From Plantago major (taxonomy: Eukaryota > Streptophyta > Magnoliopsida > Lamiales > Plantaginaceae): a DNA stretch of 64,000 nucleotides. The stretch lies in the NCBI GenBank assembly GCA_026545765.1, contig CM048843.1:88227050-88291049 (forward strand), in the 5' to 3' direction. The notes below the pieces were generated by a model. The model saw nothing but the letters and a program-made list of their open reading frames with translations, was not told the origin of the DNA and made no database searches. Made by a program: the position numbers and the translations under genes. Below, in pieces: positions 23,941-35,689 of the stretch. Numbering within the stretch: position 1 is the stretch's first letter; each line of letters begins with the position of its first letter.

Positions 23941-24578
23941 TAAAGTATGTAGTACATATAATAGTTGTTTGATGATGTTGAATTAATTGATGACAAAAAT
24001 TGACTAGAAAAATTGAATGACAAAAGTGGCTTGCGTGTGCGAAGAGACATCAGCTAGCTAGATTATTAATGACGCAAGTCGTTCCACAGACCACAGTTGG
24101 AGGAGCAATGTAATTTAATGATTTGTTAAAACTATAAAAATCACATGTTTGTATTTTCACAATTAAGTGCTCATTAAACACAATACATTTACAGTAAAAC
24201 GTGTGATGTTAATTTTATCTTCAAAATTACGGTAGCTCACAAGCCATTCGACGAAGTTAAAAGCTCCGCCTAATAATAGAGCTTTAACAGCCATGGTGTT
24301 GGGCACATCCGCTTCGCCCATGGTCAGTTTTGTTTTCCCTTAAAATCTTTATGATGTTACTGGTGACATATATATTAGGAATACTACACGGCTGAAATGA
24401 CGATTAAATTTTAAAAAAGTTTATGTTTATGTGTAACTTTGGATAAATCTAGAGGCTTTTACATAATTTTTTCCTTAATCAACACAAATGTTTACATGAA
24501 CATAGAAAAACAAAGAATTTCTAAATTATATGAGTATTATTTTTGTCATTTAATCGACCAGATTTCCCTGATTTTATG
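23941..24578. other. Intergenic, no gene seen
   Basis: No motif-bearing frame or repeat recognised. Confidence 0.4.
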
Positions 24579-24959
24579 TCAGTAAACAAGCAAATGATGT
24601 TCAATATACCCTGCAGCTGCATATGAGCAAGACGAAGAGCAGCGTTCGCTAGCAGACATTCGCAAAGCTTTGCCAATTTCTGCAGTTCTACCTTGCTGGA
24701 TCAAGAACAGAACATTGGCCATGAAGAAAGAGTTACATGGCAACATTATAGGTCCATCTCTTGGCAACCCGTATACGTCTTCAGAAATCTTCAACAGCTC
24801 CCTAATCACCGAGTCCCCAAGATAATCTAATGGCAGAACAAAGCGTTTCCTGTCAACTCAGTATGCTACAAAGTACCCTCCATTAGTACACTTTCTGTGT
24901 TTGGAAGCTAGACTTTTCCATTTTCCAGCAATCTGGATAAGTTTCCTACCGTTGATCAT
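24579..24959 (-). pseudogene. SAUR-type auxin-responsive gene with one in-frame stop
   Basis: A single-exon 127-codon frame begins at the ATG at 24959 and shows the SAUR family core: KWKSLASKHRK, GGYFVAY, a stop (TGA, 24860-24858), VDRKRFVLPLDYLGDSVIREL, LLKISEDVYGLPRDGPIMLPC. SAUR proteins are small, rapidly auxin-induced regulators, many acting by inhibiting PP2C.D phosphatases at the plasma membrane. The only visible lesion is the stop at codon 34, where relatives have a serine or threonine. One base change (for example from TCA) could explain it. It could therefore be a very young pseudogene, an allele, or a sequencing error. Confidence 0.8.
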
Positions 24960-25751
24960 TTTCTTACAAGTAGCTTAGAAGTCTGTGATGTGTTTGGAAA
25001 CTGATGTTTGAATATGCGAATCGTGCATTTTGGGTAGGATTTATAGGAATTGTGGAGGAGACATGAGTTAGGTTGTACCTACAAGTTTGATCATGAACAA
25101 CTCAGTGATCAATGTAATTTAGGTAACGAATTCGAAACAGTTCAATACCGTTCAGTTTGCTGTATGGTTTGAGGACATTGTGGTCCTATTAGTTTGGTTC
25201 TCTGTTCTTACAGCCACATATCAGGGCGTGTATGTCCAAGCAGACAGACACATAGTACAGTCTGAAAACAACTATAATTGTCTAAAGGGTTCCGGTCCAG
25301 AGTTGGTAACCAATTTCAGTACCGGGAACTGTACTCTTTCAGAAATGTACATGAATGTAAAGCTAATCGAGTTGAGAATTCAATGAATTAACAAGAAACT
25401 GGAGATGACGAATTAAACAGAAATGAAGACGATGAACTGTTGTACTGTGCGCATTTCATACATTATGCAGTAGTATTAGTACATAGACAGTTAGGTAGCT
25501 AGTAGCTACAATATAAACAGAGAACATATCATTGGAAATTCTCTCTCTATTGAGAAAGTTTAAACGAATAATCCAGTGCGTATATATGTCTAATTACACG
25601 TAAACTAAAAAGTGAACGCCCACCCATATTCCTGGACACAAAAAACCTGATCAACAATGGCGGAGATAGAAAGCACCTAATGATGGAACCCCATACATGA
25701 ACTTGAACATCTGATAAAGCTTGTACAACATATCCTCAAGAACATGAACAT
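24960..25751. other. Intergenic between SAUR pseudogene and NLR
   Basis: A plus-strand open stretch at 25180-25386 has no recognised motif and no homologous neighbour. Nothing else seen. Confidence 0.4.
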
Positions 25752-28286
25752 CTAAGAAATGACGAAAACTTGAAGTGAATCGTTCCCAAAGCTCACTTGT
25801 TCCTCTCGTATTCTGTGGGCTGATTCTTCAACTTCCGTGCTGCTACTTTTCACTATCAATTTCTGCAGCGTTTCTATACATCCTATGCTGGGCGGAATTT
25901 CCTCTAGATAGTACATGCCACGAAGAAAAAGCGTCTCAAGACAAGGGAAATGTGTACTGTCAACTAACCAGTACTTCAATTTTAACTGTCTCATTTCTAG
26001 GTACTTCAACCCTAGAAATTCACCCTCCTTTGGCTCCCACGTTTCACCTTGAACAGAAAAATCCCTGAGCTTAAGGACTTCAAGATTCGGCAGTGAACCA
26101 ACCATTGACGACATATGCTCCCAGGAAGTAATATGAGTTTGCTCCAGAATCAACTTCTTGAGATTCGGAGGAAAGACACAGTTGTCCGGAAGAGACCCCG
26201 AATCAACCGCAAGGTACATATTTTCAAGTTGGCATAGATGAGCAAGTGTGAGGTGACCATAGTAATCTCCATAAAGATACCTGAACTTCTTCAAATTTGG
26301 GATTCTTCTTACCAAGTTTTTATTGAATTTGACATTTTTCGCCCATGAAAGCGTTTGTAGGTGTTCCAGGACCGGATAGCCTTGACTAAACACTGGAAAG
26401 GGCAAGGTGCACTCCTTCGACAGGACTATATGCCTGAGTTTTGGAATCTTCCAGATATCTACTGGAAAGGATGCTCGCGAACCTTCTGTAACAATCAATG
26501 TCTCAAGCTTCTGAAGCTTGGATATTGATTTTGGTACCACCAGGTTACTGCCAAAATCATTGTAGCAACTAAACTGAAGTAACCTTAAATTAGTTAGTTC
26601 GAATATTTGACGCATCATGGACTCTGCGTATACCCACACACCAGACAGCACTTTGAGTAATCTAAAACGCAATGCGATTGATGACAATTTCAAATAGGCA
26701 GGACAATCTATGCAAATAAGAGAACGAGCAAATGTATTGCGCACATCAGTGGTGGTGTCGAAGCTGTAAGTAGAGATACTTACGTGGCGCTGGGACATAG
26801 TGATATTTCGAAAAGCAACATCATCTACGTGTTCTGCAAAGCGTTTTAGAAACTTTTCTTCTTGAGCTTTTCTTAAGCTCAACTCCCGCGGCACATCATG
26901 AATGCTACAAGTCCTGATTTTCCCATTACATCTCTTCCCCGTAACCAGAACAAGGTTCCGTTCTACAAGATCCTCCAAGTACTCCTCAGCTATCTCTTCT
27001 AGCGTTTCTGGTGCTCGGGGTCTTACAAAACCTTCAGCAATCCAAAGCCGAATCAACGTGCTTACAGAAATACGGGCATCTTCTGGAAAGGCTCCCAAAG
27101 AAAGGAAGCATGCCTTCAAGTGCATAGGCAAGTTTTTATAACTCAAAGATAGAATTCCATCTATCTGATCATTACTCGCAGCTGCTTCATTGATATTTCT
27201 CGCGAATTCTTCCCAATAATCTTCCGTCCTGTTGGATTTGAGAAATCCTGCAACCACGACGATCAAGAGTGGGAGCCCTTTGCAGCTTTCCGCAATCCTT
27301 CTTCCAACACCTTCGAGCTCAGGAAGGCAAGATTCTTGCCCAAAAACTTTGGCCCGGAGTAGATCCCAAGCTGTTTCTTTATGCAGTAACTGCATCTGGT
27401 ACAGAGGACTAGAATAATCGACTTTAGCTGCCACGTCTGACAATCTCGTGGTTATGATCACACGACTGCCGTTATTGTTATCTGGGATAGCCCTCATTAT
27501 CCCGTCCCACGCTTTTGCATCCCACATGTCATCAAGAATGATGAGAAATCGTCGATTGTACAGACTTTTATGTACCTGAACAATCAACGACTCAACATTT
27601 TGCTTGATTTTCCCAGCATTTGGTTTATCAGGTATGAGCTCTAGAAGAATATCTTGTATGCTATATTCCTGGGATACAGTCACCCAAAAATAAACGTCAA
27701 AATGACGCGATGTGAATGGACTGTCGTAGACAGCTCTAGCAAGAGTAGTCTTTCCGATTCCCCCCATTCCAACAACTGGAATGATCTGCAGTGGCTTCTC
27801 GCGGTTGTTGACACGTACAAGAATCTGTTTCAAGCCCTCATCAAGTCCCACCTTAGCATCATTGCTGCCTACAGGTTCAACTATCAAGGAACTCTTAGTT
27901 CCAGAATCATCACTGGAAGATGCAGTACCTTTGTTTTTTTCGAACAGCTCCTTCATCTCCTCTGACTCTTGCAGAATGGAACTGACTTCTTCAATGCAAC
28001 CACAGAAGGCCGAAGGTGACAATCTGTCATCGCCTGGCAACTTCATCGTACTTGCTTCGATGATATCTTCGACTTGGTAGACAACATCAACGAGCCGACT
28101 TTCAAACTGGCTGACCATTGAATTGTATTTCATAGGAACATGTTCAAGAAACTGTTGCAAGGAAATGATATTTTGGTGGAGAGAAATCATCTGGTCTTTC
28201 CCACAGAGAAAGGTGTAATCTTGATGATCATGTTTCATGATCTCCTCTATCACTTCTGCGACAGAAAGTAAAGCAGCATATGCCAT
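25752..28286 (-). CDS. CC-NBS-LRR (NLR) disease-resistance protein, R1-like, single exon
   Basis: An uninterrupted 844-residue frame. The N-terminal Rx-type coiled coil (1-130) carries the VEDII form of the EDVID motif (72-76). NB-ARC motifs in order: P-loop GMGGIGKTT (173-181), kinase-2 FLIILDDMWD (247-256), RNBS-B GSRVIITTR (273-281), GLPL (338-341), RNBS-D CFLSLGAFPED (393-403) and an IHDV form of the MHD motif (462-465). About 12 leucine-rich repeats follow (about 550-820). NLRs of this type sense pathogen effectors in the cytoplasm or nucleus and trigger defence by oligomerising. All key NB-ARC motifs are present, so it looks functional. The MHD aspartate is kept, giving no sign of autoactivity. 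The N-terminal MAYAALLSVAE start is typical of late-blight R1 homologues of asterids. No effector specificity can be deduced. Confidence 0.93.
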   Translation of the reverse strand: MAYAALLSVAEVIEEIMKHDHQDYTFLCGKDQMISLHQNIISLQQFLEHVPMKYNSMVSQFESRLVDVVYQVEDIIEASTMKLPGDDRLSPSAFCGCIEEVSSILQESEEMKELFEKNKGTASSSDDSGTKSSLIVEPVGSNDAKVGLDEGLKQILVRVNNREKPLQIIPVVGMGGIGKTTLARAVYDSPFTSRHFDVYFWVTVSQEYSIQDILLELIPDKPNAGKIKQNVESLIVQVHKSLYNRRFLIILDDMWDAKAWDGIMRAIPDNNNGSRVIITTRLSDVAAKVDYSSPLYQMQLLHKETAWDLLRAKVFGQESCLPELEGVGRRIAESCKGLPLLIVVVAGFLKSNRTEDYWEEFARNINEAAASNDQIDGILSLSYKNLPMHLKACFLSLGAFPEDARISVSTLIRLWIAEGFVRPRAPETLEEIAEEYLEDLVERNLVLVTGKRCNGKIRTCSIHDVPRELSLRKAQEEKFLKRFAEHVDDVAFRNITMSQRHVSISTYSFDTTTDVRNTFARSLICIDCPAYLKLSSIALRFRLLKVLSGVWVYAESMMRQIFELTNLRLLQFSCYNDFGSNLVVPKSISKLQKLETLIVTEGSRASFPVDIWKIPKLRHIVLSKECTLPFPVFSQGYPVLEHLQTLSWAKNVKFNKNLVRRIPNLKKFRYLYGDYYGHLTLAHLCQLENMYLAVDSGSLPDNCVFPPNLKKLILEQTHITSWEHMSSMVGSLPNLEVLKLRDFSVQGETWEPKEGEFLGLKYLEMRQLKLKYWLVDSTHFPCLETLFLRGMYYLEEIPPSIGCIETLQKLIVKSSSTEVEESAHRIREEQVSFGNDSLQVFVIS

Positions 28287-28559
28287 TTTTTGGAGTGAAA
28301 GGAAAGGAGAAAACTTGGGCTTGTTGACAGAGAGGTGTTAATGTGAAACTGAGCTTGAAGCATCAATGATCAATCAATCACATATAAAATGCAAATATGG
28401 ATACATCAAGGCACAGAAAGATAATGCAATTCTTGATTTATATATTAAACAAATGAACAATTATTGCTGTCAAATTGTGATTTCTTAATACAATTATGTT
28501 GCTGCATGATCCTGAGAAATGGAGAAGCATTGACTTTTTCATTATACTATTTCTGTCCT

Positions 28560-28682
28560 GTTTCAAACTGTAACTTCTTTACGGGTAAATAAATCAAGAA
28601 AAGTAGTAAACTCGACACCCCTTTGAAACTGTAACTTTTACACGGGTAAAAAAACTAAGAAAACGTAGTGAAACTCGAGGTA
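28560..28682. repeat. Tandem direct repeat (~60 bp, two copies) upstream of the NLR
   Basis: TTTCAAACTGTAACTTCTTT...AAACTCGA (28560-28612) is repeated in slightly diverged form at 28622-28680, about 280 bp upstream of the NLR start. Confidence 0.7.
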
Positions 28683-29017
28683 CTATGTGGGAGTATTGAT
28701 CTAATAAAAATGGAAAAAAGAAAAGATAGAAAAACAAGAAAGACAATGTGCCATGTGAGGATAAGCCATCCATACATACCAATCCTCACATTGATGATAA
28801 ATTAAAGAATCACCATCTTCCATGTTTCAGGTTGACTATTCCACATGGAAAGATGTTATATGTGAACCCATCAATTATTGTTTTATTATATTTTGTGCGG
28901 GTGAAATTTCTAGCAACCTTTCATATATCGAGTAGGTGGTTTAGCAACATATGTTAAAGTCGGATCTGTTATAGTCTTATAGATCCCATCAACATAAACA
29001 GTTGATGATCAAAACCT
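28683..29017. other. Intergenic, no gene seen
   Basis: Small open stretches on both strands carry no motif. Confidence 0.4.
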
Positions 29018-29511
29018 CTAACAACTATGACTGCAAATGCATTTGATTGCCCAACGTCTCTCCGAATAATAACGGACACAAGCTCCAATCCCCTGATTAT
29101 GAAATGTATAGCACTCATCCATGCAAGTTGATATTACACAGTTGTTAGGCTCCAGTGTGTCAACGCATTGTTTATCTGCCTCCACTTTAAGAACATTACC
29201 AGTCAATGCAGCTGCAAGACGAGTCTGAATGGTTTAAGATCTAATCGAAATGCAAACGAAAAGTACCAAAACATCTCTGATTCTCGGGTCACCAAGATAA
29301 AATCAACATGGGGGGGCTGAAATTGTTCAAAACACTTTCAGGCTCGATAAATTTTCATTTATCTTTTAATGAGAAACACATCCCGAAACCAAACCGAGTG
29401 TTAAATCATATCTTTAACATCAAGGCTATGTATGTTCATGAAAAGTAAAAATCGGAACAGTAGGTGTTATAATGTACCTGAGATAACTAGGAAAAGCAGC
29501 CAGATAGCCAT
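29018..29511 (-). CDS. Defensin-like cysteine-rich secreted peptide (DEFL/LCR type), 2 exons
   Basis: Exon 1 (29511-29478) encodes a short hydrophobic leader, MAIWLLFLVIS. The donor GT is at 29477. Exon 2 (29211-29018) follows the acceptor TCTTGCAG, phases match, and the joined product is 75 residues. The leader plus AALTGNVL looks like a secretion signal. The mature part has eight cysteines spaced C-8-C-4-C-3-C-10-C-12-C-1-C-3-C, including the CxxxC and CxC pairs of the cysteine-stabilised alpha-beta fold. The intron at the end of the signal peptide is the standard plant DEFL gene structure. Such peptides act as antimicrobials or as signals in reproduction; which one applies here cannot be told. 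A TATA-like run lies about 32-41 bp upstream of the ATG. Confidence 0.8.
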
Positions 29512-29542
29512 TTCAGAAAACTTCTAATTGAATTGCTAATAG

Positions 29543-29552
29543 TATATATATA
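29543..29552 (-). promoter_or_regulatory. TATA-like element of the defensin-like gene
   Basis: TATATATATA, about 32-41 bp upstream of the ATG, within a short AT-rich leader. A downstream transcription start would leave a very short 5' UTR. Confidence 0.45.
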
Positions 29553-30046
29553 CTCTTTTTGTGGTTTTTTTAGAGATGATGGTATTATTCATGAAATAGC
29601 AGGGACTATTTATACTGTAAAAAGGCTTGTTTAGGTTAATAGAATCTGAGTTAAAGTAGAAAAAGATTTATCATTATGCTCACACTCGGTCAAAAACCTG
29701 CTTAATGACCTTTTGCTAATATAATTTGCTAAAAAAGAAGACTCTGCCCGCTAAGTTGATTACTAGAACGTGAGAACACGCGTAGCATAATTTCAAAAAG
29801 AAGACTCTGCCCGTTTACTGCAAATTCAATATATATTCCAGATCGATTCGAAATGCAAATACATAGAGTATGAAGTAATATTTAAGGAACATTACAAAAA
29901 ATAACACATATTCCGACTCAAACAATAATCCTGCCAAGAAAGCATAATTTCATAAGTTCATTAAGCAACAAATCTCTTGTTCGTTGTCACCTGCAGGTCA
30001 CGATCATCCATCCGAAAATGGTGAAACTAAACTCGAGACGTAGCTA

Positions 30047-30874
30047 CTACAGCCATAATGGAACATGATGCTTCAAAACCCATCTATCATCTCCAGTTTT
30101 GCGATAGGAAATCAGGCAAAGGCATTCTCCGAGCAATTCCAATGATAAGTACAAAGAACCCGCCTTTGAACTTACCGGTGGCTCTAGTTTTCCGAAAACC
30201 TCAGTTCGTAAATCAAAATAGAAAAGGTCGTCGGCCTCATTGTTTTCCTTTCTTCTAATCCAGTAGAGCTTACCATTAGCAAACTTCCCTACTCTGTCAT
30301 CTAAATTTTCACACATATCGAAAGGCATTGTCTTCCAAGAATTAACTCTTAAACTATATAATTTTACAACCTTCCTGTTTTCACGGCAGATAGCCAAGAC
30401 CTTGTAATCAGCACCATCAAAACCAAACCCAATGTTGCGAGCAATACACTGGTCCGTCATGGCATCAACGGAAGGCAATTCTCTGGACTTTCTGGTGGAT
30501 GGATTCCACACGAAAAACGGCTTTTACAGTCATGTGTTCTGGTTTTGAAGAATGCACAGAGTCCATTATAAGAACCCAAACAATAAACATAACCTGAACG
30601 AACTATATTGAATGCAGCGTACATAATTGTTTGTTGCAAAATTCAACTGGGATTCAACGAACTGCTTACTGGAGATCACATAACACCACGATTTCGAAAC
30701 GCACCTGAACTTCAAGAGTGATTTGACCGGCAATCGTAACAAGATTTCAATGATCAGATCTTCCGGGATTTCGCAAAAACGAGCAGAATCAGGTTTATGT
30801 AAATAGCTAGCTACTACAATATATGTGTTCCCTAATCCTTGCCGAAAATCAAGAGAGAGATTTGCTATATTCAC
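30047..30874 (-). pseudogene. F-box protein (F-box/associated-interaction type), frameshifted
   Basis: The frame from 30874 encodes an F-box: [28 protein letters not shown], 28 residues matching the SKP1-binding consensus (given here as the blocks [10 protein letters not shown] and [16 protein letters not shown]). It shifts near 30640 into a frame with [14 protein letters not shown], then shifts again near 30510 to WNPSTRKSRELP and an IGFGFDGADYKVLAI...SLRVNSWKTMP segment, the F-box associated domain. About 50-60 residues normally found between F-box and the GSYNGL block are missing. Intact members are substrate receptors of SCF ubiquitin ligases. With two shifts and a deletion it is almost surely dead. 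Confidence 0.85.
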
Positions 30875-30899
30875 TATTCTGTTATGCGTACAATATATA

Positions 30900-31127
30900 T
30901 TACTCCCTCCATTCAGAAAAAGTGTTACATTTTGACTTTGGAATTAATAATTTTGATTGAAATACTTTGTAATAGTAAATAATTTAATAAATTATATAAT
31001 AAAAATTTAATTACTAAATTTTCATTATATAATTTTAATAATTTATTTATTAATATCGTTTAAAGTAATGCCTTGAAAACGATTAATACTCATAAGAAAC
31101 GTATACTTTTTTTTAAAATGGGAGCAA
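30900..31127. mobile_element. Stowaway-like MITE just upstream of the cyclo-ligase gene
   Basis: Left end TACTCCCTCCATTCAGAAA followed by AGTGTTACATTTTGA; palindromic core near 30975-31050 as in the 3167-3382 element; right end AAAATGGGAGCAAG is decayed. It ends about 110 bp before the likely start codon. Confidence 0.65.
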
Positions 31128-31235
31128 GAGATACTAGAAATGATAGAAAACATCTATTGCGCACCCCCACCACTCCTTCGGATTAACTTCCGGTTTATGT
31201 TATTATTCCGGACCGGAGTATCCGGTCCAACCAAA

Positions 31236-34200
31236 ATGGGATGGATTGACAAAATGAGCTTCAAAACTCACCTTCTCTACACAGCCACCGCATCGCCACC
31301 GTTGACCACTAACCTACGGAGGTTCTCCGCCAAAATGAGCGGCGATTTGGATTTTGTTTTCAAGCAGAAGAAGATCATCCGTACCAAAGTCAGGAAAGAG
31401 CTCAAGTCAATGGACCCAACGCTTAGATCTCAACAAGGTGATTGAAATTTGGGCATTTTACTTTTGATTTGTTGAGAAATGGGAATTGTTCTTATCATTG
31501 TTTGTTGTTTTGATTCAATTGTTAGATGATGCAATTCAGAGTATTGTGTTGGAAGCTCCATGGTTCAAATCTTGTAAAAGATTGTGTGCTTATATTTGTT
31601 GCCCTGCTTTGAGAGAAGTTGATACTTCTAAACTCTTGTCCCAGATCCTAAACAACAACTCAGACAAAGGTAGCTAGCTTCACTCGCTGTTTTCGACTAT
31701 TTCACGCAATGTGTAGTAGTGGTAGTAGTAGTAGTAAATAGCTCTTGTTGATTTGGCCTTGTTTCTTTCGCCTCTTGCTGCATGGTTAAGCTGAGTTGTT
31801 TTGTGTTTTATTTACCGCTTCATTTGAGAGAAGTTAGTACTGCATTTCATTTTCGTTTGAGAACTGGTTGGAATCGGTTGTTGTTTAGTTGTTTTAGGAA
31901 GTGTAGTGGAGACTTGGAAATTGAGGAAGAACCAATTTTGAAGGTCCAGTCACTTGCTTACAAATACGAAGAACAATGTTTATACTTTTCTGATTCCTTT
32001 GATGCCGTTTCAATTATTTGGTTAGGAATTCCTTCTGAGGAAGTTCTTGCAGCAAGCCTGCGATAAATTCTTGGCAGTCTTACAACTATGTTTATGCTAT
32101 TCTCATTTGCAATGGACATCAAAGTAAGGGTAGTTATGCAGAATCTTGTTTAAAGAAATTCATGATTCGAGTGATCACACACGAGCTTGGATTAACTCAC
32201 CATGTGAGTTGTGATCTCATGATTCTCTGGCCATTACATACCAATCTTTTTTGTAGTGAAAAGGAAGATAAGTGTTGGAAACTTCAAAGATTTTTACTAA
32301 ATGAAATCTTTTCATGCCTTGTCTTTGTGGAAGTGGTATGTTTTAGGTTCAACCTCTAAAGAAATTATGATTGAATCTCTTCGTCTTAAAAAACCGCTGT
32401 TCCGCTACTCTTGTCCATTATATAAGCACAGTCAGGAGTGTTGTGTATAAGGTTAATTCTTAGTTGTCAAGAATAAATATATAAACCTATGCAACTGTCA
32501 CTTGGCCCAAACTTGAAATGGCATAGTTACAAGATCACAGTTCCAAAAGATTTCCATCACACCCTAATACCAGAATTTAGCTATTCTAGAAAACGCATAG
32601 CCAAAATAGCCTCTTCCTTGAATATTTGATTCTAGTCCTTATTTATACTTCAGAAATATTGGGAAACTGAAGAGGTTGTTTGGGTTTCAGTGCATGGTTG
32701 GGCAAGATGCATGCCAGCTTCTCTCTGTAATGCTGCTCATGGGAGTGTATTTTACATTGTTTCCTATTGTATTGGGCCACCAAAAAGGAAAAGCTTTTGT
32801 TTTCTTTCCCGGGTATTATCCATGGATTTCAACGAACCATTTGCGATACGTAGTGCTATTGCAAATCTGACCTTATTGTCCTGTCGACTGAGGCACAAGC
32901 CTTGAGCCTGTACATTATCTAGAATTTTATAAAGAACACAAAAAAGATGAAAATGTTTACTGTGGAAGTTTAGTACATGGTTGGAGAATGAAGCATTTCA
33001 TCTTTTTAGACGAACTGTTTTGCCACTAAAAGTTCTTACTTTCACATATTTCAATAAGATGATCACTTGCTAGGTGGAAAAAAGCTTTACGTTCCCCGAG
33101 TGGAAGACAAGAATAGTCACATGCGGATGCTGAACATATCTAGGGTGGATGATTTGATTGCAAATTCAATGAGCATATTGGAACCTAATTCTCATGATGC
33201 TGAAGGAAATGAACGTGAAGATGGTAATCTTTATTTCTATGTGAAGTTTTTCATTTCTTGGAGATTGTTAGGATGTTATACCTATACTGCTGGCTCATGC
33301 TCAATTATTTTCTCCCTCTGGTATATTTCAATGAGAACGGTAGTGTTTTTTTGTTGTAAAACCAGATAGAATAAATTTTGGAGACAGGTGATTATTAGTA
33401 TAACATAGACCCGTTAAGGGGAGAATTTACTAGAAATGTGGCAATCCCCAAGCTATCCATAAAACCATCAAACCAATACCCCATTGAAAGCAATATTTCG
33501 TGATGGAATATTACTTGAACAATCATGTGTAGTCATGTAGTCTCTAATATGGGAATAGTGAGTTATTTAGAAAAATGCAATAATTAAATTTCATGTCTTT
33601 TAGAAAAAGAATAAACGTGTGACAGACTAAAAGTTTTATGGAACTGGAACTAATCAGTATGAGAAATGGAGCTTTCTAGTTTGCTAACGGTATCTAGTAT
33701 TGCACTTATCATTTGGTCTGATGAAGCACTGCTCTGCACAGTGTTGTTGATTACTCAATGTCAATCATGATGGTCATGATCTTTTGTTCCTTTTTGTATG
33801 CAGTTATGCTGGCAAGTGAACCTGTTGACTTGTTTATCTTACCTGGTTAGCACCCCACTCCGCTCCAATTCATTATTTGTATCCAAGTTGACATTTATTA
33901 CTTTTCATTACCGTTACAGGGCTTGCTTTTGATAAATCTGGCAGGCGCTTGGGACGTGGAGGAGGGTAAGTCACATATAGAGATGGTAAACGTAGTATAT
34001 AGCTATTAAGAAAGCACATGAAGTTTGACCACTAATTTCTTATTTTTTGTTTCTCCGTGGTACCATGGAAAAAATGGATAGATGAATATATAATAATTTT
34101 TTTTTTTTAAATCCTGTTCCTTTTTTTTTTACTGCCTTCCATTTATATTTATTTGTGATACCTTTTTTCTTTTTTCTGTTTTGTCACATTCTTTTAAATT

Positions 34201-34674
34201 ATTTCACTCTTGACAGTTGACACACTGCCATGGTATTGCGTTGGAACATCTGGTGGCTATCCAGATGTAATTATTCGTATGATTATTATAGTGTACTTTA
34301 TTTCATTCAAACACTGAGTTTCACTTGTCTTCGTGTTTCCGGTTTGTCAATGAATTCACTGAAGTTACTATGACACCTTACTCATGAAGTATCAAGAGCT
34401 TGCTGAGGCTCGCAAGTGGAAGAAACCTTTATTTGGTACTATTCTATCATTGCAATTTGCAAACCAGTTTATCACGAATTTACCGGAAATACAATCTCTT
34501 CACTGATTTTGCATGCAAATGTTGTTTTTGTGCGTAGTTGCTCTGTCATACTCGGTGCAGATATTGGAAGAAGGCATGATACCAGTGACGCCACATGATG
34601 TACATGTGGATGCTCTTGTGTCACCCTCGGGTGTTATCCCCATTAGTCCAGCAGCAAATGAGATGTGTTCGTGA
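31236..34674 (+). CDS. 5FCL: 5-formyltetrahydrofolate cyclo-ligase (5,10-methenyl-THF synthetase), 7 exons
   Basis: Exons 31236-31437, 31526-31669, 33074-33223, 33804-33845, 33920-33965, 34365-34435 and 34538-34674 join in phase to 263 residues. The enzyme converts 5-formyl-THF and ATP to 5,10-methenyl-THF, salvaging a folate that inhibits serine hydroxymethyltransferase; the plant form is mitochondrial. Family blocks: QKKIIRTKVRKELKSMDP, APWFKSCKRLCAYI, GKKLYVPRVEDKNSHMRML, PVDLFILPGLAFDKSGRRLG, GRGGGYYD, KYQELAE and VALSYSVQILEE...VTPHDVHVDALV, with the ATP-binding glycine run intact. The basic, serine-rich N-terminus fits a mitochondrial leader. The start could also be the ATG at 31254. 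Intron 2 (about 1.4 kb) is the longest. A duplicate of exons 6-7 lies at 46312-46623. Confidence 0.92.
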
Positions 34675-35689
34675 TGAAGTAATGTGTTTTTGGTCATTCT
34701 GTTCAGTTTCAAAGAATATCAGACAAAATGTAACCCGTAAAGAATTCAGCAAAGCTGATCCCTTGCTAAGTTCTGGTTTACTTCCCTGAGAGGCTCGTGT
34801 ATGCAAAGGAAGGCAGTTATTACTCTTCCGTTCCCTGCTCTCTGTTTCATTTTTAGAGAATTTTATCGACTTTACCAGCTATTGTTAACTTGACAACTGA
34901 GGTATGTAATATAACTGTGAAAGCTACGAGCCTATGGCAAAGTTATGATATGTAATAATTGTGTGTATTGTCTGATTGTGGTGTCATTTTGACATTGATT
35001 ATGAAAAACTTGAGACACCTTCTTACTTTCCTGTAACATTTTATTGATCTTGTCAACTGAAATAGCAAATGTCTTAATAGAACATACTTTAAATTACCTG
35101 CTCTTGGTTGATTGCAAGTACTGTATCTGTACATTTTTCTTGATTGATAAAGACCAAACACCAAACATATGTTTTTGTAATTTATTTATACTGAGTCCAC
35201 TCTCTTCATATAGCAAATTAGGTGAATGATTCGTGTATATTTGGCGGGACTTGATCAGTTACCTTATCAGGTGATGCTATCTTATTTGATTGCGGTTTGA
35301 CTATGATAAGGATTTTCCGTGAATGTTGATAAGTTGATTGGTTTGATGAAACTACCCCTGCTAGGTCTTTTGTTTTATTAAATACAGTGACTGATTAAGC
35401 CACCGGTCGTCACTTTATTAGCTATCAGTCATCTTACCAAGTCGTCTACACGACTAAACTGAAATGAAGAAACTGTCAAAAAGCCCATAGTCAACTTCTC
35501 ACTTATTAGTTTGTGTTAGTTGAGCAGGAAAAATCATTGTTTATCCAAGAACTGGTCACTTACATTGATCTTTACCAATTGCTTGCTGCTTCTTCAATCT
35601 CTAATGTGACTGTTTCTACTTTAACATTGTCTATAAGTTACTGAAATCCAGAACTAGTTTCATCAAAACAACTTAACAGTTTCTCCTCT

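Noticed and set aside
25180-25386. Plus-strand 68-codon frame with a hydrophobic start, between SAUR and NLR
   Set aside because: Resembles a signal peptide at first sight, but has no conserved cysteine or other motif, no neighbours of its kind, and no convincing promoter.
25752-29511. NLR and defensin-like gene as a functional defence pair
   Set aside because: They are neighbours on one strand, but no known mechanism links them and the intergenic distance and lack of shared elements give no support.
31782-32359. Open frames inside the cyclo-ligase intron 2
   Set aside because: They carry no domain and lie within an intron whose borders join two conserved exons in phase.
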